64,000 nucleotides of DNA from CANHEE01 sp049316985 (GTDB lineage: Bacteria; Bacteroidota; Bacteroidia; Chitinophagales; Saprospiraceae). Every line of letters starts with the position of its first letter. Within the stretch, counting starts at the first letter, position 1. The stretch covers positions 1 through 64,000 of the forward strand of contig JBMOJB010000001.1 of assembly GCA_049316985.1 (NCBI GenBank), in the 5' to 3' direction. Shown piece by piece: positions 26,781-35,869 of this stretch. Made by a program: the position numbers and the translations under genes. Below the pieces are notes generated by a model. The model made no database searches. It had not been told where the DNA came from and saw only the letters and a program-made list of their open reading frames with translations.

Positions 26781-27440
26781 TTAGTTCGTTCTCAAATCCT
26801 CGACATGCACCCCTTTGTATTTTGCTGCATCAAAGACAAATTTGCCGGCTTCAATTTTTTTGCTTGTATTCAGTTTGTTGATTGTTAAGGTAATTCTGGA
26901 TCCATCCTTATTAAAAGTTTTCATCGAAACGATTTGATTGCTGCCTTTTTGGATAGCTACTTTGAATTTTGAATATTCCAGTTTTTTGTCCAGCGGTTTC
27001 ACTTCTATATATTGAACACTTTTTCCTGCCTCAGTTCCCGATGATCCCATATAATAAATAAAATTACCACTTTTATAAAGAGCCATCATTCCTTTGGGTG
27101 AAAACGCATTGGCATCGCCTTTGGTATTGGCATCGTTTATTTGCACTTCATTGTTTCTTTTAAGGTACAACCAAGAACTTTTCCCGTCACAAATAACTTC
27201 CTGTAATTCAAGGAGCACTCTGTATTTCTCACCCAACTGCCACATTTTTCCTTTTTGAACTTCTTTTTTGCCTTCAGCCGGTTCGATTGTTAGGGTAAAA
27301 TCAGCTTCAATGCTTTTGTAGTTTTCATATTTTTTTCTGGCTTTTTCCAGAAGGGCTTTGGCGGATGCGTCGCTTTTTTCTTGCGCAAGTAATAAAGAAC
27401 AAAGTAAAAGGCTACTCAACAACAGCGTTATTTTTTTCAT
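26781..27440 (-). CDS. LolA-like outer-membrane lipoprotein carrier
   Basis: 219 residues with a signal peptide (KKITLLLSSLLLCSLLLA-Q). Mature part KALLEKARKKYENYKSIEADFTLTI, here quoted in overlapping parts, is the Bacteroidota form of LolA. It continues with KGKMWQLGEKYRVLL and CDGKSSWLYLKRNNEVQIND. The periplasmic chaperone moves lipoproteins from the inner to the outer membrane. It lies downstream of bamA on the same strand, 96 bases away, in an envelope-biogenesis cluster. Which of several LolA-type copies this is cannot be told. Confidence 0.85.
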   Translation of the reverse strand: MKKITLLLSSLLLCSLLLAQEKSDASAKALLEKARKKYENYKSIEADFTLTIEPAEGKKEVQKGKMWQLGEKYRVLLELQEVICDGKSSWLYLKRNNEVQINDANTKGDANAFSPKGMMALYKSGNFIYYMGSSGTEAGKSVQYIEVKPLDKKLEYSKFKVAIQKGSNQIVSMKTFNKDGSRITLTINKLNTSKKIEAGKFVFDAAKYKGVHVEDLRTN

Positions 27441-27536
27441 CTATCTAATATTTTCTTCAATATTTTTGTATTCGAATCGCGGTAATAACGCTGACAATCA
27501 GAAAATAGTTCTTTGTCTTATGATTTTAAGTAATAA

Positions 27537-30077
27537 TTAATCCGGTTCGAAGCCAAGAATGATATTGAAAGTTCCTCTGTTTTTCAATGACGTGTCTTCA
27601 ATTCCCGTTTTGTCAAAACCAATACCATAATCGAATCCTAATAATCCAAACATAGGTAGAAACACCCTAAGACCAAGTCCTGCTGATCTACGCAATTCGA
27701 ATGGATTGAATTGTTTAATTGATGCAAATGCGTTTCCTCCTTCAACAAAACCCAGGACGAAAATTGTCGATTGTGGATTCAAAGAAATCGGATATCTCAA
27801 TTCAAGAGCCATCTTATTGAAAACTGCGGCACCATATTGCTGACCATTTTGGTAGTTTCCTGCAATGTCTGCCGGTTGGTATCCCCTTGAAGAGATAATG
27901 TCGCGACCGATGATTCCAATTTGTTGATTGTTCAAACCATTTCCACCGAAATTATATCGTTCGAATGGTGAAAGTCCAATATCCTTGTTGTAAGACCCTA
28001 ACATACCAAGTTTCATCGAACTCTTCAAAACTAGTTTGCCGACGATTGTGGTGTACCAATCTGCATTAAAACGCCATTTGTGGTATTCTACCCATTTGAA
28101 TTTTTCGGCGACCGGTAATGTTGAATAATCCGTTTCGCTTGATCTAAACAAAGAATAGGGTGGAGTTAACATCAAAGTCAATTGGAAATTTGAACCTTCT
28201 CGTGGAAACAAAGGGTCGTTTACAGAAGAGCGAGCCAAGGTTTGACGTAATGAGAAGTTGTTGTATGTTCCATCGGTTACTGCAAATTGGCCGATGCCAC
28301 CACCTGATGTCCAGGCGGTAAGTTTCATACTTCTGATATCTGCTTCTGCACGATACACAAAGTTATCATCCGGCTTTTTCAATCTTGATCCGATAGATAT
28401 ATTTCCACCGGTCTGTGTGATTTTATTGGATTCAATTCCATTGCTGTTGAATGCACCATAGTTAATCAAACTTCTAAATCCACTTACAGTCAATGAAGTA
28501 GCTTTTTTTCCGCCCAACCAAGGTTCTGTAAACGAAGCATTATAAGATTGGAAGAATTTTCCATTCGTCTGTCCACGGATCGAGAACTTCTGCCCATCAC
28601 CTTGAGGCAGCGGGCTCCAGGTTTCACGGTGCATAATGTTTCTGGCTGAGAAATTATTAAATGATACACCGAGCGTGCCAATAATTCCGCGGTTGAATCC
28701 ACCCCAACCTGCTGAAAGTTCCAATTGGTCTGCAGGTTTTTCTTCCACGCTATATTCAATATCAACGGTGCCTCTCTGTGCATTGACGGGTGTATTAATG
28801 CCTAATTTCTCTTGGTTGAAGTAACCCAGGTTGATGATTTCACGTTGAGAACGGATGATATCACTCCGGCTGAATTTTTCACCCGGTTTGGTGCGCAATT
28901 CACGGCGAATCACGTGTTCGTTCGTTCTGTCATTACCTTTGATAGATACTCTGTCGATTGTAGCCTGCGGGCCTTCGAATATTCTTAATTCGATATCAAT
29001 CGAATCTTTGTCAATAGCAACCTCTACCGGATCGACATTAAAAAAAAGATAACCATTGTCCATGTATAACGAACTGACGTCGCGACTGTCCTGGCTATAT
29101 CTTAATCTGTTTTCCAACAGTTCGTTATTATAAATATCTCCTTTTTTGATGCCGAGTACATTATCAAGGAGTGTGTTGTCGTAGATTGAATTGCCTTTCC
29201 ATGCTAAGCTTCTGAAATAATAACGGTTGCCTTCGTTGATATCAATATGAATTTTTACATCTTTCTTTTTGACACGCCAAACGCTATCATTGATGATTCG
29301 GGCATCCCGATAACCTACTTTGTTGTAGTATTTTATTATTTTCTTTTTATCTTCCTGGTATTCTTTATCCAGGTACTTTGAAGCGGAGAAAATCCTTGCC
29401 TTGCGCTTGGTTTTTTCCATCTGTTTTCTCAATTTGGCAGAAGTAACGTTTTGGTTTCCAGAATAAGAAATATTCTGAATTTTAACCCGCCTGTTTCGTC
29501 TGATATCAAACACAAGTTGAACAGCATTGGTAGCCTGTTTGTCAATATCTTCTTTGATTCGTACATCTGCGTCGAGATATCCCTTGTCGATAAAATGTTT
29601 TTTGAGGGCCGTTGATACTTCTACCTTTGTATTTTCGGTGACGATAGTGCCTTTGTTCAGCATTTTATTGATGATGGCATTCACATCATCATGTTGACTT
29701 TTCTTTAAATTTTTGAATGAGTGCTTGGAGTATCTTGGACGTTCTTGCACTGCGATTTCTAAAAAAATGACATCTCCTATGGTTTTCTCTTTATAGATTT
29801 TAACATCAGTAAACAGTTTCAATTTCCAGAGGGCCTTCATTGCCCTTGGGATATCACTTCCCGGAAATCGAATTTTATCGCCTATTTTGAAGCCTGCGAT
29901 GTTGATGAGGGCGTTTTCATCTGAAAACTGAGCACCGGTAACCCTGATTCCCCCGATTTCGTACTCGATAGGATCTTTGTATTCGGCTGTAATTTCAGTT
30001 TGTTGCGCATGTATGCAAACAGGAGTAGAAAGGAATACGATTAGCAGTAAATATATATAACGTTTAATTTTAAACAT
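27537..30077 (-). CDS. bamA: Outer-membrane protein assembly factor BamA
   Basis: Core of the complex that folds barrels into the outer membrane. The ATG at 30077 gives MFKIKRYIYLLLIVFLSTPV with cleavage after IHA and a protein of 846 residues; an ATG at 30128 would add 17 residues and break the signal. Five POTRA domains cover about residues 25-420 (GGIRVTGAQFSDENAL; KIQNISYSGNQNVTSAKLRK; ATIDRVSIKGNDRTNEHVIR). The Omp85 barrel follows, with GGFNRGIIGTLGVSFNNFS and RGYQPADIAGN. The genes uppS, dapA and a DUF6913-like gene lie upstream on the same strand. No ompH/skp gene follows, where many Bacteroidota have one or two. Confidence 0.95.
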   Translation of the reverse strand: MFKIKRYIYLLLIVFLSTPVCIHAQQTEITAEYKDPIEYEIGGIRVTGAQFSDENALINIAGFKIGDKIRFPGSDIPRAMKALWKLKLFTDVKIYKEKTIGDVIFLEIAVQERPRYSKHSFKNLKKSQHDDVNAIINKMLNKGTIVTENTKVEVSTALKKHFIDKGYLDADVRIKEDIDKQATNAVQLVFDIRRNRRVKIQNISYSGNQNVTSAKLRKQMEKTKRKARIFSASKYLDKEYQEDKKKIIKYYNKVGYRDARIINDSVWRVKKKDVKIHIDINEGNRYYFRSLAWKGNSIYDNTLLDNVLGIKKGDIYNNELLENRLRYSQDSRDVSSLYMDNGYLFFNVDPVEVAIDKDSIDIELRIFEGPQATIDRVSIKGNDRTNEHVIRRELRTKPGEKFSRSDIIRSQREIINLGYFNQEKLGINTPVNAQRGTVDIEYSVEEKPADQLELSAGWGGFNRGIIGTLGVSFNNFSARNIMHRETWSPLPQGDGQKFSIRGQTNGKFFQSYNASFTEPWLGGKKATSLTVSGFRSLINYGAFNSNGIESNKITQTGGNISIGSRLKKPDDNFVYRAEADIRSMKLTAWTSGGGIGQFAVTDGTYNNFSLRQTLARSSVNDPLFPREGSNFQLTLMLTPPYSLFRSSETDYSTLPVAEKFKWVEYHKWRFNADWYTTIVGKLVLKSSMKLGMLGSYNKDIGLSPFERYNFGGNGLNNQQIGIIGRDIISSRGYQPADIAGNYQNGQQYGAAVFNKMALELRYPISLNPQSTIFVLGFVEGGNAFASIKQFNPFELRRSAGLGLRVFLPMFGLLGFDYGIGFDKTGIEDTSLKNRGTFNIILGFEPD

Positions 30078-30170
30078 TGCTGTTAAATATGGTTTTAAAA
30101 CTTGATTGTGTCTGTTAAGTGAAGTCAAAGAGAATTTTTCCCAGTGAAAGGTTGTATCTTGTGAGGCTGC

Positions 30171-30923
30171 TTATTTGATTTGCTCGCTGGTCTTGCCAAA
30201 TCTTCTTTCCCTATGTTGGAAATCCAAAATAGACGCATAGAAATCCTGCTTCTTGAAGTCCGGCCAGAATGTTTCTGTAAAATAGAATTCTGCGTAGGCC
30301 AATTGCCATAAAAGGAAATTACTGAGTCGGCGTTCGCCGCTAGTGCGAATCATCAATTCTGGATCGGGAATGTCATGAGTGCAAAGTTCTTTTTCAAATA
30401 CTTTTTCATCAATATTATCTGATTGGAGTTCGCCAAGTTGTATTTTTTCTGCGATAGATTTGACAGCGTGTAATATTTCCCATTTTGCGCTATAATTCAG
30501 CGCCAGTACCAAGGTCATTCTGCTATTATGCCTTGTTTTTTCAATTCCATCAGTTAGTGCTTTCAGGGTTTTTTTAGGGAGGCGGCTCAGGTCGCCAATG
30601 GCCTGCAAACGGATGTTGTTTTTATTGAGCGTTTCAACTTCATTGTAAATAGTTTGTACAAGAAGCGTCATCAAGGCAGTAACTTCCGTGCTGGGTCTAC
30701 TCCAGTTTTCTGTTGAAAAAGCATAAAGGGTAAGGTATTCTACACCTATTTCTGCGGCAGCTTCTGTAACTTCGCGAACGGAATTTACACCGTTATGGTG
30801 GCCAAAAACCCTGGGTTTTCCGCGCTGTTTGGCCCAACGGCCATTTCCATCCATTATTATTGCCACATGTCGTGGCAAACGGGAAAGGTCTAACTGAGAT
30901 TTAATGTCAATATTATCTGCCAT
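30171..30923 (-). CDS. uppS: Undecaprenyl diphosphate synthase (isoprenyl transferase)
   Basis: Makes undecaprenyl diphosphate, the lipid carrier for peptidoglycan and glycans, from farnesyl diphosphate and isopentenyl diphosphate in the cytoplasm. 250 residues. Signature HVAIIMDGNGRWAKQRGKPR with catalytic Asp25; YLTLYAFSTENWSRP and MIRTSGERRLSNFLLWQLAY are further conserved blocks. Its start overlaps the end of dapA by 11 bases, so the two are translationally coupled. bamA follows on the same strand after about 90 bases. Confidence 0.97.
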   Translation of the reverse strand: MADNIDIKSQLDLSRLPRHVAIIMDGNGRWAKQRGKPRVFGHHNGVNSVREVTEAAAEIGVEYLTLYAFSTENWSRPSTEVTALMTLLVQTIYNEVETLNKNNIRLQAIGDLSRLPKKTLKALTDGIEKTRHNSRMTLVLALNYSAKWEILHAVKSIAEKIQLGELQSDNIDEKVFEKELCTHDIPDPELMIRTSGERRLSNFLLWQLAYAEFYFTETFWPDFKKQDFYASILDFQHRERRFGKTSEQIK

Positions 30924-31833
30924 TACCTGATTTTGCCACTACTTTATCTACTTCTTTTTTTAATTCATCATAATTTGTACCCACTTGAGGTACCAGCGGC
31001 AAGCGAAGTTCATTTTCGATGATTCCCAGCTGATGCAAGCAAGCTTTGATGCCGGCAGGATTATTTTCAATATACAACCAGGGATGAACGGCTAAAGTTA
31101 GGTTGTTGAGGCGTTGTGCTTCTGTGAAATTTCCCTTCAACGCTTCTCTCACCATTGTTGAAAACTCGACTGGAAATCCATTCGCAATCACGGAGATTAC
31201 TCCCTGTCCACCAGCTCCTATTAGGGGCAAAGTAATCGGGTCATCTCCGCTTAATACAAGAAAATCTATCGGTTTATCTTTTAGAATTTCCATGCATTGC
31301 ACGAGATTTCCGGATGCTTCTTTGGTTGCCATAAATTTTTCATGACCATGTGCCAATCTAAGGGTAGTTTTTGCACTGACATTACTTCCGGTTCTGCTTG
31401 GTACATTATAGATGATGATCGGAAGTGGAGAAGCATCTGCTATTTGCATGTAGTGCTGATAGATTCCCTCTTGTGAAGGTCTATTGTAGTTAGGGCTACT
31501 CGAAAGTACAGCTTCGTAACCTTCCAGTTCTTGCTGATAAGCAGAAAAGCGCTCAATACCTGAGGCAGTATCGTTGGATCCGAATAAGCCGGCTACCAAG
31601 GGCAATTTGCCGTTGTTTACTTTTTTGGTGAAATTAAGAACAGCTTTACATTCCTCAAGGCTAAGTGTTATCGATTCACCGGTCGTGCCCAACGAAACTA
31701 TATAGTCAACGCCATTTTCTTGTGAGACATGATGAATCATTCGCTCAAGACCTTCCCAATCTATAGATTTATTCGCTTTGAATGGCGTTACAATGGCTAC
31801 ACCAGTTCCTTTAAATTTTGACCAACGACTCAT
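30913..31833 (-). CDS. dapA: 4-hydroxy-tetrahydrodipicolinate synthase
   Basis: Condenses pyruvate with aspartate semialdehyde in lysine and meso-diaminopimelate synthesis. 306 residues with GTGVAIVTPFKAN at the N-terminus, SLGTTGESITLSLEE, IIYNVPSRTGSNVS (catalytic Tyr) and MATKEASGNLVQ with the Schiff-base Lys near residue 167. The gene overlaps uppS downstream by 11 bases and the DUF6913-like gene upstream by 23 bases, so the three appear to be one tightly packed operon. Confidence 0.97.
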   Translation of the reverse strand: MSRWSKFKGTGVAIVTPFKANKSIDWEGLERMIHHVSQENGVDYIVSLGTTGESITLSLEECKAVLNFTKKVNNGKLPLVAGLFGSNDTASGIERFSAYQQELEGYEAVLSSSPNYNRPSQEGIYQHYMQIADASPLPIIIYNVPSRTGSNVSAKTTLRLAHGHEKFMATKEASGNLVQCMEILKDKPIDFLVLSGDDPITLPLIGAGGQGVISVIANGFPVEFSTMVREALKGNFTEAQRLNNLTLAVHPWLYIENNPAGIKACLHQLGIIENELRLPLVPQVGTNYDELKKEVDKVVAKSGNGR

Positions 31834-32365
31834 GTTTCTGGTTTATCTTGTTGAGATAAAAATTAATTTGATGCAACAATGTTTTCATGTCAGTTTTGCC
31901 GTTCATATCTATTCCGAGATCCATCTCTTGATGATAAGTCGATATTACACCGGTTTTAAACTGTCCTTTGCTCAATGCGGAGATATAATCAAGGCACAAT
32001 ATGTCTTGAAAATACAAAGCATAGTATACATCAAAGGGCTGTTTTAAAAAATCGTAAACAGCAGCCACTTCTTTTTTGGGAATGTAAAACCAATTTAGCT
32101 CTTTCAAGTTGAAATGAGGATATGGCAACCCTTCATGTGGCAATTTATCGTTGAAAAATGCAAGTAGGCGCACTTTTTTGCCTGAACTGCGCAACTCTTC
32201 AGCTAGCTGATTGACTGCATTTATATTTGCAGAAGTACTGGCATCAAATAATATACCTATGGTTTTGCTTTCCGTTGGGCTTCTACGAACTCTTTCAAAT
32301 AGCATTTGCTCTTTTTTGAGCTGCTTTTTGAAAAAGTACAATTTTATCTTATTTATCCAATCCAT
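31811..32365 (-). CDS. DUF6913-like protein
   Basis: 184 residues, no signal peptide, basic N-terminus (INKIKLYFFKKQLKKEQ). The core KTIGILFDASTSANINAVNQ and the later FDVYYALYFQDILCLDYISA resemble a small alpha/beta protein found next to dapA in Bacteroidota, which I recall as DUF6913. It overlaps dapA by 23 bases, so it is translated with it. Function unknown; conserved linkage hints at a role in cell-wall precursor supply or division, but this is only a guess. Confidence 0.7.
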   Translation of the reverse strand: MDWINKIKLYFFKKQLKKEQMLFERVRRSPTESKTIGILFDASTSANINAVNQLAEELRSSGKKVRLLAFFNDKLPHEGLPYPHFNLKELNWFYIPKKEVAAVYDFLKQPFDVYYALYFQDILCLDYISALSKGQFKTGVISTYHQEMDLGIDMNGKTDMKTLLHQINFYLNKINQKHESLVKI

Positions 32366-32475
32366 TTTTACAATTGAAAGTTGAAAATTGAAAGTTGAAA
32401 ATTATTAAACAGTTGAAAGTTGTATGCTTGCCGGTAGGCAGGAAAGTTGAAAGTTGAAAATTATCAAATAAAAAC
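32366..32475. repeat. TTGAAAGTTGAAAATT tandem array with hairpin
   Basis: Spacer between accA and the DUF6913-like gene with at least six units of TTGAAA(G/A)TT type. A TGCC-GGTA-GGCA hairpin near 32437 interrupts it. It is the reverse complement type of the CAATTTTC arrays seen elsewhere. Confidence 0.65.
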
Positions 32476-32552
32476 CTACCCGAAATAAGGGAGAAGTTAC
32501 ATTTAGCCGAAGGCAAATAAATAATTTTCACTTTTCACTTTTTAACTTTCAA

Positions 32553-33632
32553 TCACTCCTGGTCTTCGTCTTCATACAATTCGACATCTTGTCCTTGGGC
32601 GATGGCTTCGTTGTAGTGTGTTTCAGCGGAAGCAGAAGAGCCGGATTTTTTACTTTTGGGCTCGCTTTCGCTTTCAACGGTATATTCACCCATTGCAGCG
32701 TATTTTTGAATTCTTGCGTTTACGAGGTCATCAGTGTCCTTGAATTTAACCTCTGAAAGTGTTTTCAGGATATGATCTTTCAGAATTTTTGCCATCAATT
32801 CGGGATTGCCATGAGCACCTCCGACCGGTTCTCTGACGATGCCATCAATTAATTTATTGTTGTACATGTCATCAGCGGTCAGTTTTAGCGCATCCGCTGC
32901 CTGCTCCCTGAAATCCCAGCTGTGCCAGAGAATGGAGGAACAAGATTCAGGAGAAATAACAGAGTACCAAGTGTACTCCAGCATAAATACTCTGTCGCCG
33001 ACACCAATTCCAACTGCTCCCCCGGAAGCGCCCTCACCTATGATATAACATATGATAGGAACTTTTAATTGTGCCATTTCGAAAAGGTTTCGGGCAATTG
33101 CTTCCGCCTGACCTCTTTCTTCAGCTTCCAATCCGGGAAAGGCACCCGGAGTATCTATTAATGTTATGACTGGGAATCCGAATCGCTCAGCCATTTTCAT
33201 AAGGCGCAATGCTTTGCGGTATCCTTCAGGATTGGCCATTCCAAAATTGCGATACTGTCGCATTTTGGTATTGTTTCCTTTTTGATGGCCGATGATCATA
33301 AAAGTTTTTCCGTCAATATCTCCAAGTCCACCGATGATTGCTTTGTCATCAGCAATATTACGATCGCCGTGCAATTCTACGAAATTCGTGCACATTTGCT
33401 CGATGTAGAACAGCGAGTAAGGTCTGTCGGGGTGTCGGGAGAGCTGTACTTTTTGCCATCCACTGAGGTGAGCATATATTTCGCTGCGCTTGGCTTTTAT
33501 TTTTTCCTCCAATTCAGTGACAGTATCGGTCACATCTACTTCTCCTTGTATGCCTACCTGTTTAATTTTTTCCAGTTGTTCATAAAGTGCTTCAAGCGGC
33601 TTTTCAAAATCTAAAAACATAGTTGTAGACAT
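32553..33632 (-). CDS. accA: Acetyl-CoA carboxylase carboxyltransferase subunit alpha
   Basis: Alpha half of the carboxyltransferase that transfers CO2 from biotin to acetyl-CoA, the first step of fatty acid synthesis. 359 residues: FLDFEKPLEALYEQLEKIKQ at the N-terminus, FVELHGDRNIADDKAIIGG, FPVITLIDTPGAFPGLEAEE and YIIGEGASGGAVGIGVGDRV. The usual length is about 320. The last 40 residues are a Ser/Glu/Asp-rich tail (after AAMGEYT) with no resemblance to the family. The start may be the ATG at 33632 or the Met four codons in. Flanked on one side by the repeat array, on the other by the tRNA-Asp promoter region. Confidence 0.96.
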   Translation of the reverse strand: MSTTMFLDFEKPLEALYEQLEKIKQVGIQGEVDVTDTVTELEEKIKAKRSEIYAHLSGWQKVQLSRHPDRPYSLFYIEQMCTNFVELHGDRNIADDKAIIGGLGDIDGKTFMIIGHQKGNNTKMRQYRNFGMANPEGYRKALRLMKMAERFGFPVITLIDTPGAFPGLEAEERGQAEAIARNLFEMAQLKVPIICYIIGEGASGGAVGIGVGDRVFMLEYTWYSVISPESCSSILWHSWDFREQAADALKLTADDMYNNKLIDGIVREPVGGAHGNPELMAKILKDHILKTLSEVKFKDTDDLVNARIQKYAAMGEYTVESESEPKSKKSGSSASAETHYNEAIAQGQDVELYEDEDQE

Positions 33633-33762
33633 GATAATTACTTATTTAGAATGAAATATTAAATAAAATAGGGGACAAATATGAGCAAAAAGTAAGCAAA
33701 AATACGAAAATAGGTTAGACTGATTAGCAAAATGAATTATTTTTTAAATATTTATAAATAAA

Positions 33763-33794
33763 TTTGCATGTTGCAAAATGTAGTTGTATCTTTG
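33763..33794 (+). promoter_or_regulatory. Promoter of tRNA-Asp
   Basis: TTTG (33763-33766), 20-base spacer, TATCTTTG (33787-33794), about 27 bases before the tRNA start. Confidence 0.75.
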
Positions 33795-33820
33795 CATCGC
33801 TTTTGAAGAAAAGTGCATTT

Positions 33821-33897
33821 GGACTGGTAGTTCAGTTGGTTAGAATACGTGCCTGTCACGCACGGGGTCGCGGGTTCGAGTCCCGTCCGGTCCGCCA
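33821..33897 (+). tRNA. tRNA-Asp (GTC)
   Basis: 77 nucleotides with encoded CCA (33895-33897). Acceptor stem GGACTGG pairs with CCGGTCC (one G-U). Anticodon stem CGTGC/GCACG with loop CTGTCAC, anticodon GTC at 33855-33857. T-loop GGTTCGAGTCC. Minus-strand frames here (DGTRTRDPVRDRHVF) are artefacts of the tRNA. Confidence 0.98.
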
Positions 33898-33899
33898 AC

Positions 33900-33937
33900 A
33901 AGCTCATAGAGATTCGTCTTTATGGGCTTTTTTTTTG
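33900..33937 (+). terminator. Terminator of tRNA-Asp
   Basis: Stem AAGCTCATA / TATGGGCTT (one G-U) with a T9 run directly downstream. Confidence 0.75.
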
Positions 33938-34392
33938 GGTTAAAACCCAAAGTTGCAAAAGGATCGAGCCGATGGTACTTTTTGTTGATGAATTTCAATC
34001 CATTAACTTTTGTTAAGTCCCTACTTTCGAAATTAGTGGGTAGTGTCGCCACTGCAGGGAAAATTTACTGAATTGCTGAGCCATGTCACATTCGGCAGGT
34101 GGGGCACAGAAGGGCTTTGCAGAATCCAGGATTTTAATCACAAAGGCTTGTTTCAACAGCAGCTGGATCTGAAGATATACAATAACAAAGATTTGAATCA
34201 TGCAATTCCGTCTTTTGAAATGAATATAATGGCCGTACTTTTTCTCGATGTAGTGATGATCCTAGCGTTGTTTTCTGGATTGAAGAGGTTGGGGCAGAGT
34301 AGAGATTGAATTATAATAAAAATTAATTTTTGCACTTGCCTTTTATTTCAACGAATAGTATTTTTGCAAGAAAAATTTAAAATTGTTCTTTT
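33938..34392. other. Gene-poor segment after tRNA-Asp
   Basis: About 450 bases without a convincing gene. A plus-strand frame at 34043-34309 (88 codons) has no recognisable homology and poor start context; its last 30 residues form one hydrophobic segment. Position downstream of a tRNA, beside an apparent antitoxin remnant, would fit decayed accessory DNA. Confidence 0.35.
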
Positions 34393-34527
34393 ATGAAAAT
34401 ATATACCCTTGACGAAGTACAAGATGAATTGCTTGGAAAGATTGGTACACCTGAACGTGACCGCTTTGAGCGAGCGCTTTTGAAAGAATTAGCCATAAAA
34501 AAAGTAAAAGGTGGAAAGCCGAAATAG
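34393..34527 (+). pseudogene. Short protein resembling the N-terminus of a HigA-type antitoxin
   Basis: 44 residues, MKIYTLDEVQDELLGKIGTP followed by ERDRFERALLKELAIKKVKG. From memory, HTH antitoxins of Bacteroidota start KTYTLDEVxDxxIGKxGTPERDxFE and continue into a helix-turn-helix domain of about 60 more residues. That domain is missing here: the frame ends GGKPK-stop. No RelE/HigB-like toxin frame is adjacent. Either a truncated antitoxin relic or a short free-standing protein. It begins in a region with no other gene, 3 bases before the convergent GT2 gene ends. Confidence 0.5.
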
Positions 34528-34530
34528 CCC

Positions 34531-35670
34531 TCACCTCACCAATCTTCCCTTCCACTCATAATTATATACCAGATTGGCAAGGATTCCCACGATGACCATG
34601 TAGAGGATGTGTCCGAAAAAAGCAGGTATGAATACGGCGAGTAGCTCGCTTCGTTTGAAATAGACAGCAGCAGGTTGCAATAGCAAATAGTCCATCAAAG
34701 CTTTGACCAAAATTTGAAATAGAAATACAAAAATCGCTGTTTTGCCCAAAAATGGGATCAGAAATATACTGAAAATGATATTACAGCAGAGCAAAAATAC
34801 CGCAGCTAAAATCGCAGTGACGAGAAATTCCTTATAGCTATTGGTCTTGGAGGCCCAGCGAATACGCTGATAGATAAAAGATTTTACGGTTGGTTTGGCT
34901 GTGGTCAAAACAGTTGCAGCGCGACTTTTCAAAAACCCAAGACTTCCTGGAAATTGCAATGCCACCTTCTGCATTAACAGCATGTCATCACCCGAAGCCA
35001 ATTGATCGATTCCTTCAAATCCTCCGACCTGGTAGAATACTTCTCTTTCATATGCCAGATTTGCACCATTGCACATGTGCATGAATCCTTTGTGGATACC
35101 GGCTCCGGTAATTAACATCAGTCCCAGAAAATCCAGTGATTGTGCTTTTTCAAAGGTGTTTTGCTCTTGATGAAAATTTACAGGCGCCGCAATGAATTTG
35201 TAGTGCGCGGTTTCATAAAAATAAACCATATTCAAAAGCCACTCCCCAGGAACGATGCAGTCTGCATCGGTCGTTACAATCAATTTTCCGCTCGCAAATC
35301 GTATTCCTGTTTCAATAGCTTTTTTCTTTGAGCCTTTTTCACTATAATCAGAAAGCTGAATCACTCGAATTTCCCGTCCGACGGCGACCTCATAAGTTCT
35401 GTCAGTCGAATGGTCATCGATAACGATTATTTCAAGTAGCTCAACTGGAAATTTTTGTGCTTTAATGGAGTCTATACAGCTTGAGATGCACTTTTCTTCA
35501 TTTCTTGCGGCGACTAATACACTAACATTTGTAGTGGGAAGGTAATCTTCCGGTATAGTTTCGTTCTCTGGCAAGTCATTCCATCCTTTTCTGTATACCA
35601 GTATGATGACCACATAAAGTAGTGCCAGCGATACTGATAAGATGATGTATAGATTCAGAATGATACTCAT
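34531..35670 (-). CDS. Glycosyltransferase family 2, membrane-bound
   Basis: 379 residues from the ATG at 35670 (an ATG at 35691 would add seven). One N-terminal membrane helix, a cytoplasmic GT-A domain, and three or four C-terminal helices. GT2 motifs: VSVLVAARNEEKCISSCIDS, IIVIDDHSTDRTYEVA, TTDADCIVP (the DxD-like metal site), and YQRIRWASKTNSY (Q/RxxRW). This is the layout of processive or chain-forming GT2 enzymes. Substrate unknown. Monocistronic on the minus strand, divergent from clpS. Confidence 0.9.
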   Translation of the reverse strand: MSIILNLYIILSVSLALLYVVIILVYRKGWNDLPENETIPEDYLPTTNVSVLVAARNEEKCISSCIDSIKAQKFPVELLEIIVIDDHSTDRTYEVAVGREIRVIQLSDYSEKGSKKKAIETGIRFASGKLIVTTDADCIVPGEWLLNMVYFYETAHYKFIAAPVNFHQEQNTFEKAQSLDFLGLMLITGAGIHKGFMHMCNGANLAYEREVFYQVGGFEGIDQLASGDDMLLMQKVALQFPGSLGFLKSRAATVLTTAKPTVKSFIYQRIRWASKTNSYKEFLVTAILAAVFLLCCNIIFSIFLIPFLGKTAIFVFLFQILVKALMDYLLLQPAAVYFKRSELLAVFIPAFFGHILYMVIVGILANLVYNYEWKGRLVR

Positions 35671-35793
35671 GTAAAGTTGATATGGCGGCACAAAGGTTTC
35701 AGAAAAAGAAATGTCGCATTGCGCTCAGACAGACAAAGGTAATTTAATTTTTTTCGGAAAAAAATAACATTTGCTAATGCAGATGAAATTCAC

Positions 35794-35824
35794 TTTGGTA
35801 TTTCCGCAAAAAATAGTAATTTCG
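35794..35824 (+). promoter_or_regulatory. clpS promoter
   Basis: TTTG (35794-35797), 19-base spacer, TAATTTCG (35817-35824). It lies inside the longest possible clpS frame and so rules out the upstream ATG at 35771. Confidence 0.6.
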
Positions 35825-35869
35825 CACTTTGAAAAAGCTGTTATAAAATTATATATTGAACTAATAAAG

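Noticed and set aside
33840..34052. Minus-strand frame coding for DGTRTRDPVRDRHVF
   Set aside because: It is the antisense of tRNA-Asp; this string is a familiar false gene over tRNA-Asp.
34043..34309. 88-codon plus-strand frame with one hydrophobic segment
   Set aside because: No homology recognised, poor context, overlaps alternative frames; treated as non-coding.
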